Origin: Trileptium ribeirensis
Taxonomy: Eukaryota > Nematoda > Enoplea > Enoplida > Thoracostomopsidae
Length of the DNA: 64,000 bases
Assembly (NCBI GenBank): GCA_030248225.1
Contig: JASANE010000200.1
Span: 1 to 64,000, forward strand
Reading direction: 5' to 3'
Part shown: positions 47,301 to 57,922 of the stretch, in pieces
How positions within the stretch are numbered: the first letter of the stretch is position 1
How the letters are laid out: each line of letters begins with the position of its first letter
The notes under the pieces: model-generated
Seen by the model: the letters and a program-made list of their open reading frames with translations, nothing else
What the model was told of the DNA's origin: nothing
Database searches by the model: none
Made by a program: the position numbers and the translations under genes

Positions 47301-50128
47301 GCCCCCCGGCAAGATCCGGCAGGTGAACCGGGGCCCCCGGCTTTAATTTCCGAGGTTTGGACTAGCCAGCTTTGAGTAGCAAAATTTACTACAACTTTAC
47401 TGCATATCAACTCATCGAGATCTACAACTTTGCGGATCACCACTTTTTTGAGGGATCGCTCCATGGTGGGTCGAATATGCTTCGTAGAACCTGTGTCAGG
47501 AAATATTCTTTCAATTTCGACATGTTATTGCATGTTTTAACCTTACAACGAGCATCTATTAGGTTATCAAGCACGCTGGATACCATAGTTTCGCTATCTA
47601 GAATCCAACTTAATTTATTATTATTATTATGCCTTTTTATGGGGTGTCAAAAGCTTTAAGATCGAAGAAAACGGTTTCTAAAATCTAGCATGTTTTCATT
47701 TGTTTGGTTATGTATTGCGTGCAGGGTATCAAAATGGTCTATAGTACCCTCCAAAAATGACTGTCGCTAGGTCGAGACTCGCTCGAAATAAATTTGTTCT
47801 AAAAATAGAATTTACTATCAATTTAAATAGTTTCGAAATCTCGAGTGAGCTACTCGCTCGAGATTCGCTCGTGGCGCGCTCGCTCGAAATGCGACGGTCA
47901 TTTTTGGCGAGTACTGTATGTATACGCTGTTTGAACGCAGAATGCAATGCCTTGGTTATCTAGTGCTCAACAAGTATATTTAATGCGTTTTCATGGGTTT
48001 TTAAAGAGTTTGTTATCTATAGACTAGATAGTATTATACCGTGTCTTTCCGGAGGTTTTCATTGGTTTAATGTCAATGAACCCCAATTCCGCAATATAGT
48101 ATGTGTGAGGGCATTGTTGTCTATATGGGTTTTTGGGTAGGCTGAATACGATGAGTTGGTTATCTATAGACCAGCACAAATACTTCTGTGTTGATCGGAG
48201 ATACTAGTCACTTACTAGTATTACTTGGTATTTCCGTTTTCAAATTATAGCTCAAGACTATTAAGGAATGAATTAGGTAGGTGTCGCATAACAATGCGCT
48301 ACCAAGTCACCATGCCGAAACCAGTCTACACAAAATGTATATTAACGCAACAGGACTAATTTGACGTAACGTTCACTTTTTCGCTTGCTTAGCCCTTTAT
48401 AAATTAAATTCTAAGTATAAACCAGGTACCGACACAAGCCCAAAAGTCGAACTTGAAATAACTTATTCGGTGACAAGTATTGCATTATTTGGAGAGTAAA
48501 ATTAAATTCGAATGGCACAATTCGGAACAGAATATTTAATTACATTTGATATTCTACATGGAACCTTTTAACGAAATAATTACTTCCACATATTCTTAAT
48601 GTGGGTTATATGCATAACTTGATTACTTTACTGAAATCTTGTAAGTTATAAAAATGTATATTAATAAGTTCGATGTGTTTGTTGTTAAACGTTAAAGTTA
48701 AAAAAGAAAAGTATCACAGAGAGTCAACATGCCAATGTTTTGATAATACCGGTTATTCGGTAACCAGTGTGCAGAACGTGGACCCTAATTACCAATTGCT
48801 ATATTGACATTGTAGAGTCAGAGCATACAAATTAATTATCAATTCTGTAATCAACAATCTTTGTGGACACAATATTGTATCTAATAGTTCCTGCATTGGC
48901 TGGTTGTGAACGTATATGCGATAGCTGAATAAAATCATACGCAGCTCTGGTAAAATGTGTGCAAAACGCTGAAGCAGCTTTACACAGAGGGACCCATAAT
49001 TTTCGAGCTGCCCCAGGATTTCGGCGGTCACGCCAAACTACTGCATAAATTTCGACTATTCAGGGCGAAATCCTGCATAAAATGAAGTACGACATGTTGG
49101 AAAACTCCTTTCCGGTAAGTAAATAAAATGCAAGAAAACCAACGATACAAAATGTTGTAAATACATGAAAAACGCGATAAAAAGGCAGCAATTACAAGAA
49201 CAGCCAGATGACCCAAAGTATCGGACACCAGGACTCAAGTACCGCAGATCGATATTCGTTCGATGAATTCAAAATATTGTTCGAGACGTGGTCAAAACTG
49301 TGAAGAGGCGACACTCATATCTGGCGAGTACTGTATTTCCGGTTCCCCAGGTTGGATCTGCGCAACACTCCCAGATAAAATTTTTATTCTGTGGCGAGGC
49401 CTGTTTTTCAGTTATAATCAAAAACATAAGCGGAGAAAATGAAAATAATATAATCTTAAAACCATAGCAAACTGCGTACTAAATCTGCCTATACTTAAAA
49501 CTAAATCTATTTAATAAAAACCATAAAGAAAGATGGTATCCAGGTTATAATAATTTTAACTCTCACTTTGGCAGTGACGCGTAGCCTTTTTTCTCGGTAA
49601 CGTTTGTGTTGCTTTTTCCTCCGTAACGCTAGCACAATAACTGGGTGTTATAGGTGGACATTGAGTATTAGGTTCCGGTTCTTTAGTTGCTGCAACCTTG
49701 CAGATTGTAGAAATAACGTCCCCACCTAAGGGGCATTTTCCATTTTCGTCAACTTTGTCACTAGTATGCCGTAGTTCAAGTTTCCTTTTTAGTGCACACG
49801 TTTGTGAAGAAGTCACCGGTGCATCATCAGTCGTTTCGACGTCTAATAAACTACTACGCGAATTCAGAAACTTGTCGGTAGAAACTTTTTTGGAAGAGGA
49901 CGCTCTAGACGATGACACATCGACAGTATTACCAGCTTTATTGGGTGTATCTGTCGGTAGCGGTACACGATCTCGATTTGTTAGCGAAGGCTTCGCGTCT
50001 TTCTCTTGACATCTATCGGTTGAACTAATAGCGTGTCCAGTCGAATGCATATTGTATTTAGACGTCTTGCCATTATTTGCCGAACAGCGCGGAACAAACG
50101 GTGGATCAGTTTGACTAGATGTATTAAC
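38342..50128 (-). CDS. Downstream exons, probably the C-terminal part of the C2H2 gene (50128-49567, 45857-45586, ~38750-38508, 38406-38342)
   Basis: Exon 50128-49567 (acceptor AATTTAG, donor CAAA/GTGAGA) starts in phase 0. That matches the end of the zinc-finger exon at 57923. It encodes a Ser/Thr/Lys-rich hydrophilic stretch. Its last base plus GA of exon 45857-45586 makes Arg, and the join is in phase; that exon ends CATTG/GTAAGC. Near the 3' end, an exon starting at 38750 or 38714 contains VITIKLGEVRELMPRSTT and LLKELFVQLDYDT. It ends ACTG/GTGAGT and joins in phase to 38406-38342 (THYAVAINYLSALKSSEA, then TAA). Exon 45586 ends in phase 0 but the 38750 exon needs phase 1, so at least one exon is missing from the model or there are two genes. 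If the 49566 donor is not used, a TAA at 49556 would end the protein there. The low-complexity content gives no family. Confidence 0.55.
38860..39345. repeat. Family C degenerate repeat, copy 1
   Basis: Units with TGGT(T/C)(A/T)TCTAGAATCCAGC-type landmarks and CC(T)TTTCTGAGGTTTCCACGGG are shared with 47560-48210. They lie in an intron of the minus-strand gene, or just beside it. Non-coding. Confidence 0.5.
41890..42764. repeat. Family B repeats, copy 2, left part
   Basis: Pairs with 34986-35680 in the same order (AGATCTACAACATTG, TATATGGTCACTGTAAA, TTGGAATGGTACT, CCCTCCTGAGCCATCC). It is interrupted at 42765 by the hAT-like element. Confidence 0.75.
42765..43625 (+). mobile_element. hAT-like non-autonomous element, complete (861 bp)
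   Basis: It starts CAGGGAATAACCGGAACC and ends with the inverted form GGTTAATCCCTG. The subterminal regions are packed with CCGGAAC repeats on both sides. Flanks CCATTTTG and GAATTTTG agree in 6 of 8 positions, fitting an 8-bp hAT-type target duplication. The empty site exists in the related repeat at about 35677-35700. Other copies lie at 214-599 and from 63622. There is no transposase; mobilisation by a hAT enzyme in trans is an inference from the termini. Confidence 0.85.
43626..43943. repeat. Family B repeats, copy 2, right part
   Basis: Continues the match to 35690-36001 after the hAT-like insertion (GGCATGATGCTGCGAGCCCT, GATAGCGCTCGTGG, TCCCTCACGATATACAA). Confidence 0.75.
44100..44282 (+). 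mobile_element. GC-rich MITE family A, complete (183 bp)
   Basis: Terminal inverted repeats CTGGCTAGTTCAAA and TTTGGACTAGCCAG, with the 5-bp target duplication TATTA at 44095-44099 and 44283-44287. The interior is rich in CCCCGG and AAAATCCGGCA blocks. No coding capacity. The 5-bp duplication excludes the TA of Tc1/mariner and the 8 bp of hAT; the superfamily is not settled. Confidence 0.9.
46584..46752. mobile_element. Tc1/mariner-type MITE (family M), copy 1
   Basis: Flanked by TA on both sides. The terminal inverted repeats share CCA(A/G)AAATGACTGTCGC and continue into TCGAGC-type sequence. Length is about 169 bp and the interior is AT-rich. It lies in the intron between the exons at 49567 and 45857. 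Confidence 0.75.
47137..47369 (+). mobile_element. GC-rich MITE family A, complete (233 bp)
   Basis: Terminal inverted repeats CTGGCTAGTCCAAA and TTTGGACTAGCCAG, with target duplication CTTTG at 47132-47136 and 47370-47374. Compared with the 44100 copy it has about 50 extra bases in a duplicated CCCCGGCAAAA segment. Confidence 0.92.
47560..48210. repeat. Family C degenerate repeat, copy 2
   Basis: Recurrent GTTGGTTATCTA(T)AGA(C)CAG-type landmarks at roughly 47580, 47950, 48015 and 48160. A family M MITE sits inside at 47742-47916. Confidence 0.5.
47742..47916. mobile_element. Tc1/mariner-type MITE (family M), copy 2
   Basis: Flanked by TA. The left end is TAGTACCCTCCAAAAATGAC and the right end reverse-complements to CAGTACTCGCCAAAAATGAC. 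Both continue with GTCGC and TCGAGCGAG-type sequence. About 175 bp, no coding capacity. Confidence 0.85.
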
Positions 50129-50753
50129 CTAAATTAAATACAATATAAACGTTACCCAACATTGCAGTAAACAGTGCAAAAAGCACTATATGAGTTACAT
50201 GTAATAGAATGTTTGCAAATCCCAAGAACGAAATAGTGGGTCATTTCACGTTACGATGTCCTTTTGTCCCAGAAAAAATGACTATTTTGGCTCCTATTAT
50301 CTTCATTTTTACTCCCTATGACCAGAAACCGTCAAGGATTACGAATTTGAGGTCGGTATAGTAAATGTTTTAACCATTCTGATGCTATACCTTCACAACT
50401 ACCACCCCATGATGGACAGCCTATCTGACGTAAAATGGCCTCCGGCATGGCCCAGTTTGAATCTAGCCTACAATGTGTGATTATATATGTTGTGCAGCCT
50501 ATCGGCGCGGTCAAGATGAGGCTTGGCCCAGCTCCGTATGTCAAAAATAAAACTTATTATGCCTATTCTTGAGTCGAACTTATCACTTCTAAAATACGGG
50601 GGTGCCGATTTATAGCTGTTACTAAATGAAAACAAAGCGGCCATAAACGATAGCTTTTTGTATCTATAGTTTAGCCTGGGGGAAGTGTTATGCAAAAAAA
50701 TTTACAATACTCCCTTTGCCAGACATGTTAGAATGCCAGAAGTAACTGGTTGT

Positions 50754-51044
50754 CGGGGGGGGGTAAATTTTTTATTTACGTTCAAATCCACTCAAAAATT
50801 CTACAAGCGACACTCAACTGTCTTTTTCACATCATCCACTCCACATTATTTCATGCAAAAACAATGTGGTCGGGGGGGGGGTAAATTTTTTATTTACGTT
50901 CAAAACCAATCAAAAATTCTAGAAGCAACACTCAACTGTCTTTTTCATGCCATCCACTCTACATTATTTCATCCAAAAATAATATGGTACATGCATACCA
51001 ATCGCCAGTGTACATGCGTGGTATCGTGGTCTGGGGGGGGGGGG
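50754..51044. repeat. Poly-G-punctuated tandem repeat, unit ~117 bp
   Basis: Units begin with a run of 9, 10 and 12 G (50755, 50872, 51033), each followed by GTAAA. They share TCAAAAATTCTA(C/G)AAGC and CACTCAACTGTCTTTTTCA. The second unit is extended and diverges at its end. Confidence 0.8.
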
Positions 51045-52045
51045 TAAAATTCAAAATTAAAAAATGGGTTTTTCATTCCATGTCGGCCGCTCCCACTCTC
51101 CAGGATTGATGTAGATTTGAAATTTGTGTAACTAAAAACGTAGTGTAGACCTGACTAATTCTGCGCAAAAAAGAAGTAAGGCCACAACTTCTAACATCCA
51201 GCACACCATTATCCGGAAAAAACAGGTCGTAAAATTAGTCTGCGGTTTTTGTCAATTTGGACCTATGTGAATGTCCCTTATGGCGGAGGTGAGGTCAAAA
51301 ATTTTTTTGTTGTTTAAAATAGCTTAGTAATGATGCTTCCTGGCGTAAATAACATTCTTGTCAGTTCCCTGCCCGTTTCTGTGCTACAGACCAAAATATC
51401 CATTTTACCCCCCTCCCCGACCAAAAGGACATCGTTGCGTGAAATTACGCTAGTAGACATTCTGTTGTGTCACGTGTAAAGAAATTTGATTTTGTACCAT
51501 GTGAATAACAAAAAATTATTTAAAATTTAATCCATAAGTTATAGAATATGTTGTCACCTCAATTTATGTACATAATAATATCTACAATATTGCGATAACG
51601 GCGTTTGATATCAAAGATCCCAGCATAATTTGCCTGGTCTTTCAAGTGCGGAGGCGGAGGCCCATGCCACATATCAAATCAGCAAATCCCGTGTCTCAAC
51701 GATTTCCTCACCATCATCTCCACGTTCGCCCCTACCCTAGTCTTGTTGGATTTTTAATCAGATTCTCCAGAACATATAAAAATAAGGGGCAAACAAATAC
51801 ATTGTTAGTCGCCTTGGGATGATTATGTAATTAATACCATCACTCTGGTTGAAATGAGTATACACAAAACATGCAAAACAATGAACTTTTCCCAACAAAG
51901 TTCTTCCACCATAGGACAACATGAAAATCTCCAGATTTCCGATGCGTGGAAAACCATTTCGCCTGTAAATAAGCTAGCAGCTTATCTTTTATCGCTTAGG
52001 TGGTCAATTCTGAGTATTGAATATGTAATTTAGAGCGATGTGCCC

Positions 52046-52370
52046 GTCGCCGATTTGAGCAAAGGTCTGATCTAACATAAACTTCAAATTTTGAGATAAC
52101 CGGTAAAACTTCAAATTTTGAGATAACCGGTAGAAACGATAGGCACTATGTTCTAGTTGATCTGAGCAAAAGCCCGAACTGCAACTGCAATCAATAGAGC
52201 TACTAAACATTGTATAGCAAAGGCCCTATATCGGTTATGTATATGAGTAAAAGCCTTATGTACATCGGGCTTTCTCATATAATGTAATAATCGATCTGAG
52301 CAAAGGCCCTGTGTACATCGGGCCTTTGCAATTGTACTGTATATGTGGAAAGCAAATGCCCGATCTACCA
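52046..52370. repeat. Left subterminal hairpin repeats of the PWWP transposon
   Basis: Variants of GCAAA(A/G)GCCCGAT(C/A)TACA occur at 52053, 52159, 52214, 52244, 52292 and 52349. Two form near-perfect hairpins, for example GCAAAGGCCC...GGGCCTTTGC at 52302-52330. A 27-bp tandem pair (ACTTCAAATTTTGAGATAAC core) lies at 52079-52132. Such motifs are typical transposase-binding sites; that role is inferred. Confidence 0.75.
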
Positions 52371-53111
52371 GTTATACCTCCGAGGCACTATACAATAGTA
52401 CATTGTGTGACCTGTGCACAACACAGATACGTCAGTGCGATTAGGAGTTCAAGAGTTTATGGATACAATATATTTAGGAATTGACTTTATCTTTATCAAG
52501 CTGTGTCGGCCCACGGACTTCAGAACCGACCTGACTCAACCACTCATGCTCAGGATGCCTTTTTGGGATATAGAACTGTGAAAATTTTTACCTATCAGTT
52601 GGATATTTTAACGGCTGAGGTTATACCCGACCTGGACCCCATCCTACTACAACCTGTAATGTATTCTACTTGAAATAAATTTACGTTCTCTCCGCACTCT
52701 GCGTGCCACGCATTGGGCTCATGTGTCGTACAAGCACAAGTTTTTTCCTGACTAAAGAAATGACTAGCTATAAGTAACAATATTTGGAAGATTATAGTTT
52801 AAAGGAAGAGTGCGAAGTTTCGTGGTTTTTTGTGCCAAATTTTTGTGACAACAGTAACTCGTCATCAGTTGGGTTGATTTTCGAAAACTTGTTTGTTACA
52901 TACAGGCTTTATTGTTGCTGATCGTGCCTTTTGGATGATGGTTCTAAATGGTTATTCGACCAGTGAAATTATAGATTGATAATTTTCAGAATCCAAATTA
53001 AGCTTATATGATCGCACTCGCTCATTTTCCTCTCGTTGCGAGTAACTAAGTATAGTGCCTTGCACTGTGACAGTAATAATTCTGTAATTGTATTCCAGGT
53101 TTCTTAGAACG

Positions 53112-55923
53112 ATGTTTAAAAATAATGAAATAGTGTGGGCTAAACTTAATAAAAAAGGTAATAATTATCCAGGTTTAGTAATTGATCCATCTGAAATACC
53201 AGGTCCGTCAAGTGATAGTGACGGATACTACTGTATATCATGGTTTCCCAAACATAACAAAATAAAGCAAGATCTTGTATCAAAATTTGACAACGACCAC
53301 ATTCTTACGTTAGTTAGCGACAAAATGAGTAAGCAACAAACTCTAAACGATGCAGTTAGATCAGCATTGGAATATTGTCAGTGGAAACCAAACGAATACA
53401 AGTACTTATTGCCTGCTTTCGAGATTCTATTCAACACGAACGAACTTCCGATAGTTTGGCCGCCCTCAGCAGATACAAGCTATGGAGCACTTCACGATGA
53501 TTCGCCTGCTTCCGAACACAATGCTGATACGAAAACTGAAGCCTATCGAAAACCGAGTGGAGTTCCTCCATCAACGAGCCTCATTCGTCGTGAATTAAAG
53601 GCAGATATGAAACGGCAAGGTGTTGAATCCGAGACCGACAGCAATACGAGCATTTCATCCGACGGCGATGATCCTAACTTCGTTCCAAGCGACGAGTCAG
53701 ACGACGAAACAGTTTCCGTGGAATGTCAACAAGTAAATACATTTTACTCGTAGTAAATTTATGTTGCATAATTTTCAGGTTTCTCAATCAGCTAGGCACT
53801 GATGTGTCAGTAGAATTTTAATTAGTATTTTTTCCGTTGTTATCTCCTGTATAGTCCATTTTAGCGACGGAGCATCGTACATCTAATCTTCTGCGCGTAG
53901 AAGGCACTTTCTTTCTTCATTCGTGTAGTGCAGTAGATGAAGTATATAGGTCATCCATTAGTAGTTTAATTGATTTGACATCACCGCTTCGACGTTAACT
54001 TTCATTACTACTTGATTGAGTAACGATATGGTGAGTTAATTGCACGGAAAGGCTTTAACCTTCACAAAAAAATTATTTTACTTATTTGGACACTTAATTG
54101 GAGGTTTTGGTGGTATGAAGGTAACAATAGTCTCTCCTGTATTGCTTTTAAATTCACAATCCGAAACTCCTCAACGTCATTTTGATATCCGGGTTCTAGA
54201 AACCAATATAGATTATCTAACGAGGTCATTGTTCAAATATAGTCTTTTGCCGCGGTGTTGATTTATTTTTATGCACTTGTTTCCTTTTAATCTTTTTCTT
54301 TGATTCTTCACCGGCTGTCCTGCGATTAACAGATGTTCCGAAGCTTGATCAGCCTTAACAGTGTATCGACTGTTTACAATTTAAATAACCTAAGGTTTTT
54401 ATCTATGAATGTTACGTTAAGGTAGGGGACATTTTAGTAGTTGTATTGTTAATCAGAAACCTATCGGGAGTGTAAATTTAAATTTATTAAATCTAGTTTA
54501 AATTTTATGCTTTGAAAGTTAGCTTTTTAAAGTTATCAGTTTTCCAGTTTGTCAAATGCATTAAGATAATAAACATATTTATTTTTAATTATTTTAGCTA
54601 CCAGAAGAGCCAAACCGTGTTCGCACCGCTACCGAATTAGTTGACGAAGTGGTTAGCGATCTACAACGACCCGTAGCACCTGCGGCCCAACGAACAGTCA
54701 AGATATCGCAGTGGAAAATACGGAAACAGGCACGCGCTTACATTAGCAACTCCAACTGATTGCGTCCAATTCATTGCTCCAACTGTTGCTCACACTGCCA
54801 AAGAAATTTTTCAGAAAATCGTAGGGAAAAATTTTAGCCGACTATTATGCTATGGAACAGTGCAACCAGAGGTTATTTATCTCTAATAATATTAGCGTAA
54901 TTGATGTTCAACGGCGAACTAGTGCAGTCCTAAATGGCAAGCCGCCGGCCCGTACGAAGACATATAAATTTTTTTTGCCAAAAGACGAAACTGGGCTCCA
55001 GGAACGTGTTTGTAAAGAGTTTTTATGGCAACTCTTGACATTGGGGACAAGTTTATTCGGGGGTGCTTGAAACATCGAAATACGCTCGGTGCGCCACAGC
55101 CGCCAAGGGTTGCCCCTCCAGTAAAACATGCTCTAACTCAGCATCAAAGGGAAGTAATTCAAACCCATATTGACAGTTTCCAACGCGTGCTCAGTCATTA
55201 TTGCCGCAAATCATCTCGGCGGGTTGCCTAATCAGATCAGTGAACTGACATTATTTTCAGATTGGTGCAGCGGCCAGAACCGAAACTACTTGGTTTTGGT
55301 TGCAATGCTTTATTCAATGCGGTCAACTTCTGGTCCAAGTGTAATTCAACACACCTTTCTTAAACCAGGTCACACTCAGATGGAGTGTGACCACCTCCAT
55401 TCCTGCATCGAAACTGCCGCTAAAAACGTTAATATTCGAGTGCCCATTAATGTTTTAAAATTATCGAGGCCAAAGCAGCCATTCAAATACGTATGTTAAA
55501 GAACTTTCTTTTAGTCACTTTTATGATATGAGGTTTATTGCCAACCGTTTTTTCAACAACCTCCGTCCTTCTATCCCCTTTTTTCGAATACGTCGGTTCA
55601 AGCTTTGCCGAGAAATACCCGATCAAATCCTCTATTCTACGGATTATACCTCTGAGTACGAGAACTATGAGGTCCCGGAACTTCGTACCCGCAAGTCAAC
55701 TATGTGTTCATTGCAGCCAGCTGACACAGCTCCGCTACCAGTGTATAGGTCCAAAAAAGCTGACAATATTAGCCTGTGCCACAGCCTTGCGATCCCCAAG
55801 ATTTATTGGCCTTACTTCGAGAACCTTAGTACGCATGTCGAGGAAGTCAGCGATCAATCTTCACAAGACGATGAATCCACGTGTAATGAATCTACGACCG
55901 ACGATGGTGATGACTACACGTAG
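53112..55923 (+). pseudogene. PWWP-domain plus DDE-like transposase gene, broken
   Basis: Exon 53099-53732 follows acceptor TTGTATTCCAG. Its ATG at 53112 opens 207 codons. A PWWP-like domain comes first (NEIVWAKLNKKGNNYPGLV, then YYCISWFP), followed by a linker and an acidic tail (DDPNFVPSDESDDE). Donor CAA/GTAAAT joins in phase 0 to 54598 (LPEEPNR). Then come WKIRKQARAYIS, a Cys-rich block (CSNCCSHC), VCKEF/FMATLDIGDKFIRG and HIDSFQRVLSHYCR. After that comes FSDWCSGQNRN, then FLKPGHTQMECDHLHSCIE, and near the end LCHSLAIPKIYWPYFENL. These match an uncharacterised invertebrate family with an RNase H/DDE-like pattern (possibly the Pfam group DUF7869, from memory). Lesions: TGA at 54757, one-base losses in T runs near 54833 and 55021, a deletion of very roughly 200 residues at about 55205 that removes the region with the first acidic residue, and a frameshift near 55496. 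Confidence 0.8.
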
Positions 55924-55960
55924 GTACATAGTTTCAACTGTTTATTATATTTTACATGCG

Positions 55961-56257
55961 TATTAAAGCCCGATATACACATTCTATATATACGGTATTG
56001 TCCGAAGGAATCTGTGCAAAAGCCCGATCTGCAGCTAATTTGCATATATGTTCTGAATATATCTTTCAACGCGACTTCAAAGCAAATGAATACTTTATGC
56101 GGATAGTGTACAAAATAAAGGTTAAAATTCATATTAAACATTTTCTTGTTTGAATGCAAATTAAAGAAGCACGGTGAGAATGAATAACGAAAAATTTTCC
56201 AACTGCTGTATCTCGAAAAGTGAAATTTGTAGACCGGCCTTTGATCAGATCGGCGAC
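55961..56257. repeat. Right subterminal repeats and terminal inverted repeat of the PWWP transposon
   Basis: AAAGCCCGATATACAC at 55965 and TGTGCAAAAGCCCGATCTGC at 56013 repeat the left-end motif in direct orientation. GGCCTTTGATCAGATCGGC at 56236-56254 is its inverted, terminal form. Confidence 0.75.
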
Positions 56258-57922
56258 CCCGAGTGCCAAAATCAGTAAATTTAAGATGATTTTAAAATTT
56301 GCATAAAATTAACTAATTAGCTAATATTGATTACTTAACTAATTAGTATATACGGTCAAGTTTCAGAGCTTCAGAAATATCATATACGTGATCAGCATCA
56401 TAGAAAATCCCCAAGTTCAATTTTTTCATTTCGGAGTACTTTAATTAGCTAATTAATAATAATTAATAAGTAAGTAGCTAAATAATTAACTATTTAGCCA
56501 ATTTTTAACATGCCTGAATAGTAATAAACACCAGATTTATAATGAGCACAGCGAGATGTAATATACGCACCAAAATAATAGTTTACAATAATTATTCATT
56601 GAAAAATAGGCAATATTTTTTTTGAAAATGTTAAAAATAAGCTGACACGCCTAACTAATTAGTTAATTACTAGTAACTAAAGCAGATTTTGACAAAATCT
56701 GTATGTCTTGCGCCTGTCCGATATTAGGCTTTTCAAACATTTTTTTAATCGGCCCAGTAGTTATTGAGGAGTTCAACGGACGGACAAATAGAGGGTATAG
56801 AATTTTCCCCCTCTAACGAAAACAAAAACGCTTCACTTCGCTAAGCTCAATAAAGAAATGTTGTTCGATTGGTTATTAGATGTCGTATGCTCGAAACTCT
56901 GCAACCATTTTCTCTGAAGAATATGGTATATTCGTGTATATCATTAATATTAATGACGCAAGATTCCGGGAGGTTTCTTACAATAACTTTAGAAAGGGAT
57001 TTTTGTAAAGTTTTCATGTCAACTGAGGAGTTTGTATGGGAGAGAGTAAAGATTTTGCAAGCCCCCCCCTTCCTCTTTGGAGAAGCCTGTATAATATCTA
57101 ATATCGTATATTTAGGTTTTCCGATATATATCAAAATTAAATATATAAGATAAATTTATATTTACGGTATACCGTAAACATATTTAGTTAGTACGTTCAA
57201 TTTTGAAGTCCTCAACGAATGCCAACAGACATTAAAATTGCAACTTACGTACAAGGGAGATGAAAATTTCTCGGAGTCAAAAACAAATAATTTAAGTGTT
57301 CAAACTAAAATATGCGACGAGAAAACGGCGCATAGGGATCAGCGGAAGGATATGAGTGGTCAGCCTGGTGTATAAAGCATATTTCGAACCGCAGACACTT
57401 ATTCCGGCTGATTACTAGTCCCGTTATTCACTATAATATATTCGTTAAATATATTACCAAGAGGAGTGGATAGGCGGTCCGGTTCGGACCAGGGGCATAA
57501 GATTTCTTCTGAGACAATGAAATGAGAGTAAGCGCGGCTTCATTTGCGCCTTTAAAATCTAAAAATTCAAATTTTAGCAGTTTTACATGCAATGCGGCTA
57601 AGGTAGTTAATAAATAAAACAGAAGCGACTGAGGTCATAAATAATTTTTACTTTACGTAATTTACTAATTTTTACACTCTGAATAGAAAGTTTAGAAATT
57701 ATTGTAAATTTTTGTGAACACTCAGGCATTAAACCAGGGGTATCCAAAATTTTAGTAGTGGGTTCCCTGTTTTTCAGAAGGGGCAACACAAAAATTCTAA
57801 GTAATATCTACAGGCCCATCACCAATCAAAATTGGAGAATAGAGATATTTGTATCAATATATCAGAATATAGAATTATTTCGTCCAACAATATTCTGAGC
57901 GAAATACAAATGAATAACTAAC
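56258..57922. other. Intronic stretch, nothing firm
   Basis: AT-rich, with many TTAGCTAATTAATTA-type simple runs at about 56300-56680. It is intron sequence of the minus-strand gene if the 57923 donor is used. Confidence 0.4.

Larger units (their letters stand above)
52046..56257 (+). mobile_element. DNA transposon with PWWP-bearing transposase-like gene
   Basis: Imperfect inverted termini. The left end starts GTCGCCGATTTGAGCAAAGG at 52046. The right end, read inward from 56257, starts GTCGCCGATCTGATCAAAGG, giving 18 of 20 identical. Similarity continues through TCTA.CA, AAATTT and GAGATA for about 50 bp. Subterminal motifs of the type GAGCAAAGGCCCGAT lie inside both ends. The only gene inside is the broken one at 53112-55923. 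A target duplication could not be read with confidence, so the exact outer limits are uncertain by a few bases. The element lies antisense in the intron between exons 57923 and 50128 of the minus-strand gene. Confidence 0.75.

Noticed and set aside
49250..49345. Further family M MITE end (TCTGGCGAGTACTGTA)
   Set aside because: Only one terminus could be recognised; the partner end was not found, so it is not listed as an element.
55538..55966. 142-codon frame
   Set aside because: It is a shadow of the other frame (55528-55923), which carries the family C-terminal motif.
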